Below are positions 9,616-21,470 of a stretch of DNA of 64,000 nucleotides, in pieces; the first letter of the stretch is position 1, and each line of letters opens with the position of its first letter. The translations under genes were made by a program, and so were the position numbers. The stretch comes from Aedes albopictus (taxonomy: Eukaryota; Arthropoda; Insecta; Diptera; Culicidae): NCBI RefSeq assembly GCF_035046485.1, contig NC_085138.1, forward strand, positions 367,105,238-367,169,237, given 5' to 3'. The notes under the pieces are model-generated. The model searched no databases. It saw nothing but the letters and a program-made list of their open reading frames with translations, and was not told the DNA's origin.

Positions 9616-10945
9616 TTCCAATTGTATTCCATTGTTTATGTAGTTTTTCCATGCATTATGACAATCCGCTCCCAGTGAATGGATTTTAATTCTTTCGACA
9701 GATTTCATTCTACTTCGTTTTCCTTTGTGGAGGACTACAGCAGAGCAGCACGACATTCAAATGAAAAGTTGCATCGTCCATTACATGACCGTAATTTCCG
9801 TCGGGAAATGACCTCAGAATAAAATAATTAGCATTTTCCGTTCTTGTCGTTGTGCTTGTGCTGGCCAGAGGATGAACCGAACCGAGTAATGAAAGTAGGA
9901 AACATTTACAGTTTCATTTTCCGGAATACTATCTCATAGAAATTCGAGGAATCTTCGTCCATATGGTCAACGATATGCGGACAACTTGCAAACTACGAAA
10001 TGATTTCGCAAATGTTTGCGACGTAAAACAGCCAACCACTCCAAAGTGGTAATACGTCACGCAAATTATGCAACAAAAGTGGCTGCCGCCGGAAATTTGC
10101 CCTTGTCGGGTCTTTTCCACGTTCTCGTCAAATTCGTCGTTCTCAGCTGGAAATCCTCTTCAGATGTTCAATATTGACAAAAGTCATTAGACGACAAACT
10201 GCCGCTTTTATGTTTCGCCTTTTGTTTTCCCACTCTTTGTTGCTTACAACCGGTGGTGGTGGTGGCTCATATTTTCCTGGATGTGCACTTTCAAACGAGG
10301 CAGCACGGCAGCCCATGCATATGGGAGGAAGGACCAGAAAAAAAAACGACAATCGAAAGCGAAAGTGACGAGGATGAGGATTTACCAGCTGTATGGTTGG
10401 TTGGAGAAACACATTCAGAACGAACGATTAGCTCCGTCCGTAAACTGTAAATTATTTACACATGTGGCCATTCTGATGAACGAATGTTCAAGCATTGTTG
10501 ATATAGAATGATACCTTTTTTTTGTTGAAAGTGTGAACCCGTTGTGATGTGATCGCGCTTTGACGACATCTTCAGATTTAACACAGTAGTTTTTCTTTTG
10601 AAAACGCATCGAATCTCGATTAGCTGTTTCTTCCTAAATAGCATTCCATAAGCAATTAGAATAGGAGTATCAAAATTTTAACATGACAACTTTCAGTATG
10701 CAATCTACGAATTACTCCGTTACAACGCAACGCAACGCAACGCATGAAAACGCAACGAATCTCGTTTACTTGCAATTATCACCAGCATGATCTAGCGACA
10801 AATACAAAAGAGGACGAATCCAGCGATGTTAAAGATCGTTTTCAAAGCTCGGTAGTGGAATTGCAGAGATCTTAACTTCATTGGGCTAGTGTCTTGCTCT
10901 GAAGAGATTCTTCATATATCAATTATAATTATTGGGTCAATCAGA
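9616..10945. other. No gene recognised; short CAACG repeat
   Basis: Mostly unique AT-rich sequence. Open frames overlap on both strands at 10143-10640 but none shows a domain. A tandem CAACG run (ACAACGCAACGCAACGCAAC) sits at about 10724-10743. No other structure found. Confidence 0.5.
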
Positions 10946-11425
10946 AACTACCCAGACAACCAGGAATCACATAAGGATGCACGCTGTACATCGTATAAAG
11001 TACTATTTTAAGTCACTAGCGCATATATGTACGACTGAGGGACAATTTCCATCGTATATGATGTTATTTTTTGAACTTACTGCGATGTATCTGGTAAAAT
11101 CATATAAGAGTGCAAATTAACTTTTATAATGTATGACTACATCGTAAAAGACGATATTCTGATGATTTGTTGCGACGAACTTTGCTTATTCGCAAAAGCG
11201 TTCGTGTGAACTCGCAAAGTGTCAATTGAAGTCGCATAATTGTGACTGCGATGATTATACGACTTCGCTTGGTGATTTTCTAATTATGCCAGTTTAACTC
11301 GCATTGGTGTACAAACTAAATCGCATAAAAGTGAAAATAAACCCGTTCAAATGTACATACAAACACGCATAAGCTAGAATCGTTAACGTTGGCATATTGC
11401 GATGTGATAAGTGATAACAATGAAA
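10946..11425 (+). mobile_element. MITE family with CCCAGACAACCA end (copy 1)
   Basis: It starts ACCCAGACAACCAGGAATCA, continues TGTACATCGTATAAAG and includes TTTAACTCGCATTGGTGTA near 11300. The same sequence occurs in inverse orientation at about 24830-27495, where it is split by other elements, and partly at 19780-20010. The far border is approximate. Non-coding. Confidence 0.65.
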
Positions 11426-12267
11426 GAGGTTCTGTTGGAGTACCAAAAAGCTAAAAGAAAGTGAAAAGTCATCATTATGGTACAAAACAAGTTACAGAGT
11501 CATCGTTTTTGTTTTGTTGACCTTATAATTAACAATGGGTGGTGCTGGCAAGAGAGGAGTAGTGGTAACTGTGCGGGAAGTCATGCTACATCATTTTGAT
11601 TTCCAAAGAGCCTGCCGAACACGTACATCGCACGGAAATCAAGTACATGCACTGAGGTGAGTTAGAATGTCATGACATTAATCAGTGTTTCATTAGTAGT
11701 TTCATTAGTAGTGTGAAGTGCGGCTCTATAATCCAAAGGTAATAATCTTCGATGCTTAGGTGACAAGATTTTTTTTATTTCGAATATTTTTAAGTCGTTT
11801 AACCCATTAACGCCCGAATTATGCCACAATCACAGTAGATGTCTGATTTTTTCTGGAGTACCTCAACTCCATAAAAGAAAGTTATTGCAGTCATTTAAAC
11901 GGAAATCTACGGTGAAATTTTCGTTTTAATACACAGTGGGGCATATAGACGTAAAACGTTGAAAAAATATTTTTTTTTTTAATTTTTTTTTGCGCAGCTA
12001 CCTTTTTTCTATGAGCTATGTAAATCTATTCTAGATGACTGATCATAGTTGATATTCTCCCAATAAAAAAAAATACAGTTTGAAATGTTCCAGAAATGGA
12101 TTACATTAGTAATAACTAAAACAATCTGCTAGTAGCTTATCAATGGATAGTTTTCAACAGTTTTTATGCATTTCAATATGCATCATTCTAATAATTTCTA
12201 TATATAATGAGTTGGTATTCGGCATTCTAGTAGTATATCCTGCCCACCGTATCCTTCTGGCTGTCAT
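11426..12267. other. No gene recognised
   Basis: AT-rich sequence with homopolymer T/A runs near 11970. An exact direct repeat TTTCATTAGTAG occurs twice at about 11689 and 11701. Nothing else supported. Confidence 0.45.
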
Positions 12268-12331
12268 TTTTATAATGCTATGGAAAATTATGGACGAAGA
12301 CGGCTTTCCTGGGAAGCTGACTAGACTGATA

Positions 12332-12540
12332 TTGCTGTGTGCATTCGCAATGCAAATATCAAATGCAGGAACACCAAATGTGGTAAGATTTTCTAACAAG
12401 TAACCCAATGCCAGTGGGAGCATTTACATCCTAGGTTGGCGGTGGTTTTAGATATGGTTGCTAATTTGCCTTTGGTAACACTGTGTTACCGCGTTTGAAG
12501 CGCATTTGGGCACCGTTTGCATCTTGAACGCACTCAGCAA
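12332..12540. mobile_element. TA-flanked MITE nested in RTE copy
   Basis: The left end is TTGCTGTGTGCATTCGCAAT. The inverse of the right end is TTGCTGAGTGCGTTCAAGAT. TA lies on both sides (12330-12331, 12541-12542). The longer RTE copy at about 57428 has the empty site ACTGATTAAAGC. 209 bp, non-coding, Tc1/mariner-type by target duplication. Confidence 0.85.
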
Positions 12541-12706
12541 TAAAAGCAACGATGGAGGGTGCGCAAAATTGCGTTAGGGTTTCGGGTGAACTATCCAGTT
12601 CATTCGAATCTCGCCGGGGACTGCGACAAGGTGACGGACTCTCATGCCTACTCTTCAACATCGCTCTAGAAGGTGTGATGCGACGAGCCGGGCTCAACAG
12701 CCGCGG

Positions 12707-13047
12707 CACGGTGTGAAAATTTCGATTATTATCGAACTTTCATGTACCTCGGATTTTTTCTTCATAGAATGTTAGAATTTCGGCTGTAATGTATAAATGC
12801 AAAAATTGAAAATATTCTATCGAGGAAAATTTGAGTTAGATAAATTTTAGGGTATTTTCCATACTAAAAATCAATAATTACTATTTTAGCCCAAAAAACG
12901 TCTCATGCAAAATGTATGGAAAATTTTTCGCCGATGAAATATTTTCTAGTTTTCCGATTACGAATATATAGCCAAAATACTATTCATTTTCGAAGAAAAA
13001 TCCGAGGTACATGAATGTTCGATAATAATCGAAACTTTGACACCGTG
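12707..13047. mobile_element. Transib-like MITE nested in RTE copy, 5-bp duplication
   Basis: The ends are inverted over about 55 bp. Left starts CACGGTGTGAAAATTTCGAT; right inverted starts CACGGTGTCAAAGTTTCGAT. Flanks are CGCGG (12702-12706) and CGGGG (13048-13052). The empty site in the copy at about 57590 is AACAGCCGGGGAACG, so removing element plus one 5-mer restores the site exactly. A CAC..TG start plus a GC-rich 5-bp duplication fits Transib. No transposase. Confidence 0.75.
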
Positions 13048-13915
13048 CGGGGAACGTTTTTCACAAAATTCGTTCAATTTGTATGCTTTATGGACGACAT
13101 GAACATTATCGCCAGAACATTTGGAACGGTGGCAGAGCTGTACACCCGCCTGGAACGCGAAACAGCAAAGATCGGGACTGGTGGTGAATGCCTCAAAAAC
13201 AAAGTACATGCTGGTATGCGGAGCCGAACACGACCGGATTCGTCTGGGTAGTAATGGTACGATAGACGGGGATACCTTCGAGGTGGTGGAGGAATTCGTC
13301 TACCTCAGATCCTCACTGACGGCTGACAACAACGTGCGCCATGAAATTCGGAGGCGCATCATCAGCGGAAGTCGGGCCTACTACAGGCTCCAGAAGAAAC
13401 TGCAGTCGAAAAAGATTCACCCACGCATCAAATGCACCATGTACAAAACGCTAATAAGACCGGTGGTCCTCTACGGACACGAGACATGGATCATGCTCGA
13501 GAAGGACCTGCAAGCACTCGGAGTTTTCGAGCGACGCGTGCTAAGGACGATCTTCGGTGGGGTGCAGGAAAACGGTGTGTGGCGGAGAAGGATGAAACAA
13601 CGAGCTCGCTACACTTTACGGCGAACCCAGCATCCAGAAGGTGGCCAAAGCCGGAGGGATATGATGGGCAGGGCATGTTGCAAGAATGCCGGAGAACAAG
13701 TCTGCAAAGTTGATGTTCGCAACAGATCCGGTTGGCACAAGAAGGCGTGGAGCACAGAGAGCACGATGGGCGGATCAGGTGGAGCGTGACTTGGCGAGCA
13801 TCGGGCGTGACCGAGGATGGAGAACAGCAGCCACGAGCCGTGTATTATGAAGAAATATTGTTGATTCAGTTTTATCTTGAACTTGTTGTTATACCAAATA
13901 AATGAATTAAATGAA

Positions 13916-14639
13916 CCAACATCTCATTCTCATCTATCTCAGCTTCTTCCGAAGCTCACAGTGGAAACGATTTCCACTGATGATGCGTGATCGTATTTTA
14001 CGGATCACGTAATTTACAGCTGTGGTTATATGGACCAGAGTCCTTTATGTAGTTCTATTCTCGAGATACACAAGTGCAAAATTTCTATGAATCATTGAAG
14101 CCGCCTAACGGGAAAACATAAACCAACCCATTCAACATCGGATAATGACTCTCCTGAACGAGCACGAATAAGAGAGGAAAATGGAAGACGGTGCAACATG
14201 CTTCATTTTCCACGGTATTAGCAAAACTTACTAATCTGTGAATAGACCATTGGGCATTCAAGTCTTCTGCCCTCTAACCAAATTACTGGGCTTTAATTGA
14301 TCAAATTACGTTCAATTTATCTATCTACAGCTATTTTGCATGAAGCCGACCAATCAGTAGGTCGGCTCCAAGGGCACGTTCGACCCAAACGAATGTCTTT
14401 GAGATGAGAGTCACAATGAAACTGACTAAAGATAACAAATTGATAGCACATAGCACGTTATCGAAAATAATGTTACCATTAGTTCAAGTTGATAACTAAT
14501 TGTACTATTGTTCAATATTATATTTAGTGAAATGAGACGGCTGTTTGATACCTAGCTGGTTTTGTTATCAATCAGTAGCCATGCAGTTCTATTTAATCGT
14601 AATAACTACTTTATCAATATTTTTTCAGAATTTTTAGAG
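13916..14639. repeat. Degenerate flank of the satellite array
   Basis: It contains diverged satellite pieces (TTCTATTCTCGAGATACACA near 14055) and a unit near 14213-14275 (AGCAAAACTTACTAATCTGT) that recurs in the same orientation beyond the other array end at about 19690. No gene. Confidence 0.5.
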
Positions 14640-17600
14640 CCCACTTGCGCCACCTAGCGGACAAACCTACAATCAACTAGTTCACTATTAGATATCTCTT
14701 GATGTCATGATCGACCTTGTCGAAGTCAAAATTCTTCTATATAGTCTGATTCTCGAGATACAGAAGTTCAGAATGTTTAGAGCTCACTAGTGCTACCTAT
14801 CGGATAAACCAAGAGTCAACTTCAAGATACAGAAGTTCAGAATTTTTAGGGCCCAGTAGCGCCACCTAGCGGATAAACCTAAAATGAACTAGTTAACTAT
14901 CCATTAGCCCTTGATGTCCTAATAAACTTTGCTGAAGACTAAATGTTTCTATGAATTTCGATTCATAGATTTTCGAGATTCAGCAGCTAAGAATTTTTAA
15001 AACTCACTAGCGCTACCTAGCGGAAAAACCTTTAATTAACTAGTTCACTATCGGATAGCTATTGATGCCCTGATCGACCTTGCTGAAGACGTAATTTTCC
15101 TATGTAGTGTGATTTTTGAGATCCAGAAATTCAAAATTTTTAGGGCTCACTTGCACCCACAGAGCCCACTTGCGCCACCTAACAGATAAACCTAGAACCA
15201 AATAGTTCACTATCGGATAGCTCTAGATGTCCTGATCAACTTTGCCGAAGACAAAAATTGTCTATGTAGCCTGGTTGTTGAGAAACAGAAGTTAAGAATT
15301 TCTATGACTCGCTAGCGTCACCTAATGGATAAACCTAGCATCAACTAGTTCAGTATCGCATAGCTAATGATGTCCTGATCGACCTTGTCGAAGACGAAAT
15401 TTTGAAATTCTTCTATGTAGGCTGATTCTCGAGATACGGAAGTTCAGAATATTTAGAGCCCACTTGCGCCACCTAGCGGACAAACCTACAATCAACTAGT
15501 TCTCTATCGGATAGCTGTTGATGTCCTGAACGACATTGCCGAAGACGATATTTTTTAATGTAGTCTGATTCTCGAGATACAGATGTCTGGAATTTTTAGG
15601 GCTCACTAACGTCACCTAGCAGATAAACCTTGAACCAACTAATGCGCTATCGAGTAGCTCTTGATGTCTTGATCAACTTTGCCGAAGGCGAAATTCTTCT
15701 TTGTAATCTGATTCTCGAGATACGGAAGTTCAGAATTCTTAAAGCCCACTTGCGCCACCTAGCGGACAAACCTACAATCAACTAGTCCACTATCGGATAG
15801 CTGTTGATGTCCTGATCGAGATTGCCGAAGACAGAATTCTTCTATGTAGTCGGATTCTCGTGACACAGAGGTTTGCATTTTTTTAGACTCACTAGCGCCA
15901 CCTAACGGTTAAACCCAGAACCAACTAGTTTACTATCGGATAGCTATTGATGTCCTGATCAACTTTGCCGAAGACAAAATTCTTCTATGTAGTCGGATTC
16001 TCGAGATATAGAGGTTTAAGGACTCACTAGCGCCACCTAACGGATAAACCTAGAACGAACAAGTTCACTATCGGATAGCTATTGATGTCCTGATCAACCT
16101 TGCCGAAGACGAAATTCTTCTATGTAGTCGGATTCTCAAGATACAGAGATTCAAATTTTTTAGGACTCACTAGCGCCATCTCTCGGATAAACCCAGAGCC
16201 AACTAGTTCACTATCGGATAGCTCTTGATGTCCTGATCAACTTTGCCGAAGACAAAATATTTCAATGTAGAAACAGAAGTTAAGAATTTATATGACTCGC
16301 TAGTGCCACCTAGTGGATAAACCTAGAGCCAACTAGTATAGTATCGGTTAGCTCTTGATGTCCTGATCGACCTTGTCGAAGACGAGATTTTAAAATTCTT
16401 CTATATAGTCTGATTCTCAAGAAACAAAAATTCAGAATTTTTCGAGCCCACTTGCGCCACCTAGCGGACAAACCTACAATCAACTAGTTCACTACACAGT
16501 TAGAAAATATCACCGACTTCGGTAATGTTTTACCGAAATCTCAACCGTTAAGTTTGTTTTACAGGAAAAATTCGGTAAAGGTAGCAACTTTTACCGAAAT
16601 TCGGTAGAGTTTGACAGATAAACGATAACATTTTACCAAAATTTGGTATTTTTCTACAGAATTTCGGTAAAAATCCATTACCGAACGCTCAGCGGTTGAG
16701 ATTTCGGTAAAAATTACCGAACGCGATTAGCTGTGTATCGAATAGCTGTTGATGTCCTGATCAACTTTGCCGAAGACGAAATTTTTCTATATAGTCGGAT
16801 TCTCCAGATACAGAGGTTCAAATTTTTTAGGACTCACTAGTCCCACCTAACGGATAAATTTAGTACCAACTAGTTCACTATCGGATAGCTATTGATGTCC
16901 TGATTAACCTTACCGAAGACAAAAATCTTCTTTGTAGTCGGATCCTCGAGATATAGAGGTTTAAATTTTTAAGGACTCACTAGCGCAACCTAACTGATAA
17001 ACCTAGAACATACTAGTTCACTATCGGATAGCTATTGATGCCCTGATCAACCTTGTCGAAGACGAAATTTTTCTATTTATTTGAATTCTCGAGATACAGA
17101 GGTTTAAATTTCTTAGGACTCACTAGCGCCACCTACCGGATAAATCTAGAACCAACTAGTTCACTATCGGATAGCTATTGATGTCCTGATCAACCTTGCC
17201 GAAGACGAAATTTTTCTATGTATTCGGATTCTCAAGATACAGAGGTTTATTTTTTTTTAGGACTCACCAGCGCCACCTAGCGGACAAACCTACAATCAAC
17301 TAGTTCACTATCGGAAAGCTGTTGATGTCCTGATCAACTTTGCCGAAGACAGAATTCTTCTATGTAGTCAGATTCTCGAGATAAAGAGGTTTATTTTTTA
17401 GAGCCCACTAGCGTCATCTAACGGATAAATCTAAAACCAACTAGTTCACTCGCGGATAGCTATTGATGTCCTGATCAACCTTGCCGAAGACGAAATTCTT
17501 CTATGTAGTCGGATTCTCGAGATTCAGAGGTTTAATTTTTTTAGGACTCACTAGCGCCACCTATCGGATAAATCTAGAACCAACTAGTTCACTATCGGAT

Positions 17601-17648
17601 AGCTATCGATGCCCTGATCAACATTGCCGAAGACGAAATTCTTCTATG
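14640..17648 (+). repeat. Satellite array, monomer about 148 bp (left block)
   Basis: Repeated landmarks GCGCCACCTAGCGGACAAAC, CAACTAGTTCACTATCGGAT, GATGTCCTGATCAAC, TTGCCGAAGAC and GATTCTCGAGATACAGA recur every 120-150 bp, about 19 monomers, 5-20% diverged, all in one orientation. One MITE interrupts at 16495. Monomers near 14790-14850 and 16260-16290 are shortened. No open frames of note. Confidence 0.92.
16495..16735. mobile_element. TA-flanked MITE in satellite (ACCGAAAT family)
   Basis: The left end CACAGTTAGAAAATATCACC and the inverted right end CACAGCTAATCGCGTTCGGT both lead into TTACCGAAATCTCAACCG. TA at 16493-16494 and 16736-16737. The empty site in other monomers is TTCACTATCGGATAG. 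A second copy is at about 60019-60253. Confidence 0.85.
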
Positions 17649-17650
17649 TA

Positions 17651-18984
17651 CACTGAAAAAAGGGACATGGTAACGGTGACCAAATCGAGGGTGAAATTAA
17701 AACACTTTTACTACTTGATTTTGGTAGACCATGAATAATTTTTAAAACTACCATGTGCAGGGTTCAATTTACCATGTCGTGTTTTATTTGCATTTTATGG
17801 TATTTTTGACTCTCCTTGTATAGTTGATTTTACTATGTGCGTGGTTCATCGCATTGTTGATTTGACCACATAATACGGTATAAATTACTATGCGTGTGGT
17901 ACCATGGTAGTGTCTCCACCATCTTTGTTTACGTTTCACAATTTTGTGGAAAAAATAAATTAACTTATTTGTGTATTTATTTCAAATATTGTAAGTGCAT
18001 AAATCACAATAAACAAAAAAAAATACAAAAAAATAAATAAATTACTTTGAGTTTCTGGGTGATATCCGTTGGAAATCGATGACTTAATCCGGGTATCTAG
18101 GCGGCTGGTATCAAGCTGGAATTTAAGAAGTGCCGGAAAACAGTTCTTGGGACCGGAACAGTTATTGCAGGGTTGCACTTCCATAGTCGTGTTGCGTGGC
18201 AAAAGGTTCGACTTTTCCGATTTGGCGACGTCACATCCGGTACCGCTGAAGGGGTTTTTGAGGTGGCTCCATCGAAATCGAAAGTGGTTTTCTGACTTCT
18301 GCAAGGACGATATGCTGATACCGGAGGAGGTAGTGGAACTCCCGGCTGCTCATGGAATAACATCGTTTCCAACTTTCCACTTCCTTCTCCTACTTCATGG
18401 GCATTTTCTTTTGGCACTCATTTGTTCCTTATTGAAGTGGGTTTCAGCTCTCTTTCCGACTTGAATTCACCGGACATCGGTGTCGTTGGTGGCGATGGGG
18501 TTACTCTTCCAAAATAGTTGAAGAGCAAGTCCTGCACTTGGTTCTGCATCTGCTGATGAATTGATTGATAAGGTACATAAGTTATTGATTGAGAATGGAC
18601 AAAGATAACTCACCATGATTCCTCCGATAGACTGAACGACTAAGTTTGAAAAATTAAAATAATTAAATAAGGCGACTGATGATCAAATATTCTTGTTTGG
18701 AAATTCCAAGCCTAATGCTGGTTTGCAGAAATATTAAAAAAAACGCTTGTTTCAACGAACGTGCTGCTTATAAACATGAAAATAGTTACCAGAAACACAA
18801 ATTGCGTAATTAAATTGACTATATTTAATAGTATCTATTACCATGCGGCTTGCTTTCGGAGCATAGTAACTTTATTGAAAACATGGTCATAAACAAAGAT
18901 TATTTGGTCATTGTTACTATTTTGGGGTATAGTAAAATTAAACATGGTTGAGTAGTTTCGTTTACCATATATTTTTTCTCAGTG
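17651..18984. mobile_element. TA-flanked non-autonomous transposon in satellite
   Basis: The left end CACTGAAAAAAGGGACATGG and the inverted right end CACTGAGAAAAAATATATGG are flanked by TA (17649-17650, 18985-18986). Neighbouring monomers give the empty site TTCTATGTAGTCTGATTCTC. Both arms are rich in CATGGTAA / TTACCATG words. An open frame of 131 aa (18069-18464, +) has no recognised domain and is not credited as a gene. 1334 bp. Confidence 0.8.
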
Positions 18985-18998
18985 TAGTCTGATTCTCC

Positions 18999-19215
18999 CA
19001 GGCCCGGATTAAGGATTGTGGGGGCCCGGGGCCCGAGCGGATGTGGAGGCCCTTCTGAGAGATGACCAAAAATATTTTTCCTTATTTTCGAACAGTACTT
19101 AAGCAATATGAAAAAAAAGCTAATGTTAGCAAGCAAAAAAGGTTTTTGTGGGGGCCCCAAAAATGTGGGGGCCCGGGGCCCGGGCCCCCCCGGCCCCCCC
19201 TTAGATCCGGCCCTG
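18999..19215. mobile_element. hAT-type MITE, GC-rich (CAGGGCCGGAT ends)
   Basis: The left end CAGGCCCGGATTAAGGATTG and the inverted right end CAGGGCCGGATCTAAGGGGG show short hAT-like termini. The interior has GGGGCCCGGGGCCCG runs. It sits inside a satellite monomer (GATTCTC on the left, ATACAGAGG on the right). Three host bases at the junction are lost and no 8-bp duplication remains. Confidence 0.75.
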
Positions 19216-19520
19216 ATACAGAGGTTTAATTTTTTTAGGACTCACTAACGCCACCTAGCGGACAAACCTACAATCAACTAGTTCACTATCGGATAGCTAT
19301 TGATGTCCTGATCAACCTTGCCGAAGACGAAATTCTTCCATGTAGTCGGATTCTCGAGATACAGAAGTTTATTTTTTTAGGACTCACTAGCGCCACCTAG
19401 CGGATAAACCTAGAACCAACTAGTTTACTATCGGATAGCTCTTGATGTCCTGATCAACTTTGCTGAATATATTTTTTTTTTTCTATGTAGTCTGATTCTC
19501 AAGATACGAAGGCGACAGTA
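19216..19520 (+). repeat. Satellite array (right block)
   Basis: Two more monomers of the satellite continue after the inserted elements with the same landmarks (GCGCCACCTAGCGGATAAAC at about 19390). The array then degrades near 19500. Confidence 0.88.
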
Positions 19521-19779
19521 TTGGCAATGGCTGTTGACGAAACACCTGTTAAAGCACAATGTTTCGTGATCACTAGTGCCACCTACTGGAGCGAATACGT
19601 ACTAAATTACGTCCTATCGAAGAGTCCTTGATCTTCTCAACAACTTTGCTGAAGACACCAGTCTTCCAAAATGCTTCATTTCTCCGCTGTTATCGCAAAA
19701 GTTACTGATCTATAAATAGATCACTGGGCGTTCGAGGCATCTGATCTATAAATAGATCACTGGGCGGAAATGGGTTAAG
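19521..19779. repeat. Degenerate satellite flank with tandem duplication
   Basis: A phrase TCTATAAATAGATCACTGGG occurs twice about 50 bp apart (19689 and 19743). The same unit, diverged, occurs on the left side of the array (near 14213). Confidence 0.55.
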
Positions 19780-20010
19780 GTGCTATATTACGTCGCAATA
19801 GTGCATACCGTACATCGCATAAGATATCGCTTCGAATTATATAGCTTCATTATTTATCCGCAATGCACGTATAGCGCCTCCACTTTTGTACGCGTAAGGC
19901 ACTTTTACTGCATCTTATGCGATGTAACTTTACCGCATAAAAGTACGGATAACATGAACATGAACTTCATTATACGTGCAAATTGGTTGTCTGGGTATTC
20001 CATTGACTTA
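19780..20010 (-). mobile_element. Partial MITE with TTGGTTGTCTGGGTA end (copy 3)
   Basis: It ends TTGGTTGTCTGGGTATTCC, the inverse of the CCCAGACAACCA end seen at 10947, and carries ACATCGCATAAGATATCGC-like words found in that family. The left border is unclear. Confidence 0.5.
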
Positions 20011-20440
20011 CTTAGCGAAAATGTAGATTGTGCCACTAAAGCCCCTCAAATGCGTAGGTATCCAAGAGGATATACACTTTATCTTCACGTACAATATGCA
20101 CCTCAAAATCGTTGAATTAAAACTTCAAGAAATTTGCATGTCTTACTGCAATCATAAATGATCTTTCAACATTCATCTAGAACACTTAAAATAGGCGGTG
20201 TCCAAAATATATTACAGATATTCTACTGCTCACATGTGAAAACGATGCAAATCCATGCATGCGAAACATAACACCGCGGCATTTCCGATGAACTTATGAA
20301 CGGTAAGCAGAAAAATAGTCTCAGACGAATCTATGACTAAAGGTCAAAGGACAAATGGTCAAATGAGCAAAAGGTCGAATAGTTAAATAGACAAAAGACA
20401 ATTTGGAAGACAACAAAATGTGATCAAAATTTGGTAGAGA
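20011..20440. other. No gene recognised
   Basis: AT-rich. A degenerate stretch near 20340-20400 repeats AAAGGTCAAAGGACAAATGG-like words (simple AAATGGTCAAA repeats). Nothing else. Confidence 0.45.
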
Positions 20441-20452
20441 AGCGACAAAATA

Positions 20453-20631
20453 TTTTTTTTTGTCTGTATTAACGAGATTTTTAACCCTAGGCTAGTTCAT
20501 CTCGGGACCCACGCTTTACTTCCCTTCCGAAGGAAGAACCCACATTTTGTGAGTATGTCGGGAGTGGGATTCGATCCCAGGTCCTCGGCGTGATAGTCTT
20601 GTGTTCTAACCACCACACCAGGTCCGCTCCA
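20453..20631 (-). mobile_element. tRNA-derived SINE, intact short copy
   Basis: The same SINE as at 5349, in inverse orientation. The minus strand starts GGAGCGGACCTGGTGTGGTG and has a B-box-like GGGATCGAATCCCACTCCC. The target duplication AGCGACAAAATA is at 20441-20452 and 20632-20643. It provides the empty-site reference for the MITE at 5375. Confidence 0.88.
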
Positions 20632-20643
20632 AGCGACAAAATA

Positions 20644-21239
20644 ATTCAACAACTTAAAAACATTATTGAAAGATAGGAAAGTGTCTACTAAGGGAACTGT
20701 TTCCGGCTGTCCCGCCGTAAATTGTAAAATTAAATCAAACCTAGTATGCGTTATATCACATTTTCGATAACTTAATGAACTATATGTAAGAAAATAGTTT
20801 TTAGTCCATATTTGGGACTATCAGTAGTGTCTCGGAAACGGGACTGGGTATCCCACCGGAAGTGGTCAAATGTAAAAGTTAACCAAACGGATTCATGCGA
20901 TCAGTGCTGAAAATTTCATTTCGTCATATCTAAATTCAACCACCTACAGCTCATTTTAGAAGCTGAACCTGAGAATATGGTATATGAAAATCTTGTGCGG
21001 CTAGACCAGCTCTGCAAGAAAGTCACGGAAAAACTGCTATTTTTCGAATATTTAAGGTAAATGTCACGGACTAACTTTCAAAAATGCCAAATGATATTCA
21101 CCGTGAATATCATTCGCATTTTCGATACATCAGAACATGCGATACATGTGTTGCAGAATTAGAGTTTGATGCTTTGAAAATTCGAAAGTGAACAAAATCA
21201 ACGCAAGCGATAAATATGTGTAAGAGAATATTAAACATC
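20644..21239. other. Degenerate repeat, CCCGCCG/CCCACCG words
   Basis: Two related units, CCGGCTGTCCCGCCGTAAAT (about 20702) and GACTGGGTATCCCACCGGAA (about 20841), each followed by an A-rich stretch ending AACCAAAC or AATCAAAC, suggest a diverged tandem repeat. No gene. Confidence 0.4.
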
Positions 21240-21470
21240 TTGACAAAAATACAGCCACCTACGAACAGACGTCTAACTCTACTCACTACCCATCATTCTT
21301 GTTTTCAACGGTGGTTGTTTAAAATATTCTTCAGTTCGCATATTGGCCGCACACGATGCTCGCATCGTTTTTGCTCCTTTGTGACGTTAACTCACTACCG
21401 CCATTTGGGCCAGCGGTTTGCGAAACGCAGCCTGGTTAGCATTGGAGGATTATGTTTTCGTCACGATGAA
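21240..21470 (-). repeat. Dispersed repeat, inverse of 27590-27870
   Basis: The minus strand contains ATGGCGGTAGTGAG, GGAGCAAAAACGATGCGA and TTAGACGTCTGTTCG, matching the plus strand at 27718-27860 with changes. The open frame over it (21216-21524) is not credited as a gene. Family unknown. Confidence 0.6.

Larger units (their letters stand above)
12268..13915 (+). mobile_element. RTE-clade element, 3' half, interrupted by two MITEs
   Basis: The copy begins at TATGGAAAATTATGGACGAA, matching 57379 in the longer copy. RT motifs before and after the inserts include the LRQGDGLSCLLFN block (here decayed) and FVCFMDDMNI. The C-terminal part reads GSRAYY, YKTLIRPVVLYGHETW and FERRVLRTIFGGVQ (13121-13600). 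The usual RT YADD-type motif reads FMDD here, with A replaced by M. Several frameshifts follow 13600. The tail ends ATACCAAATAAATGAATTAA. A dead copy. Confidence 0.85.

Noticed and set aside
10143..10640. Overlapping frames on both strands as gene candidates
   Set aside because: No domain, no splice or homology support, low-complexity sequence.
18069..18464. 131-aa plus-strand protein in TA element
   Set aside because: No recognised domain, overlapping frames on the other strand, inside a non-autonomous element.
14640..19520. CRISPR-like array
   Set aside because: Long diverged tandem monomers without spacers, in a eukaryotic genome: a satellite.
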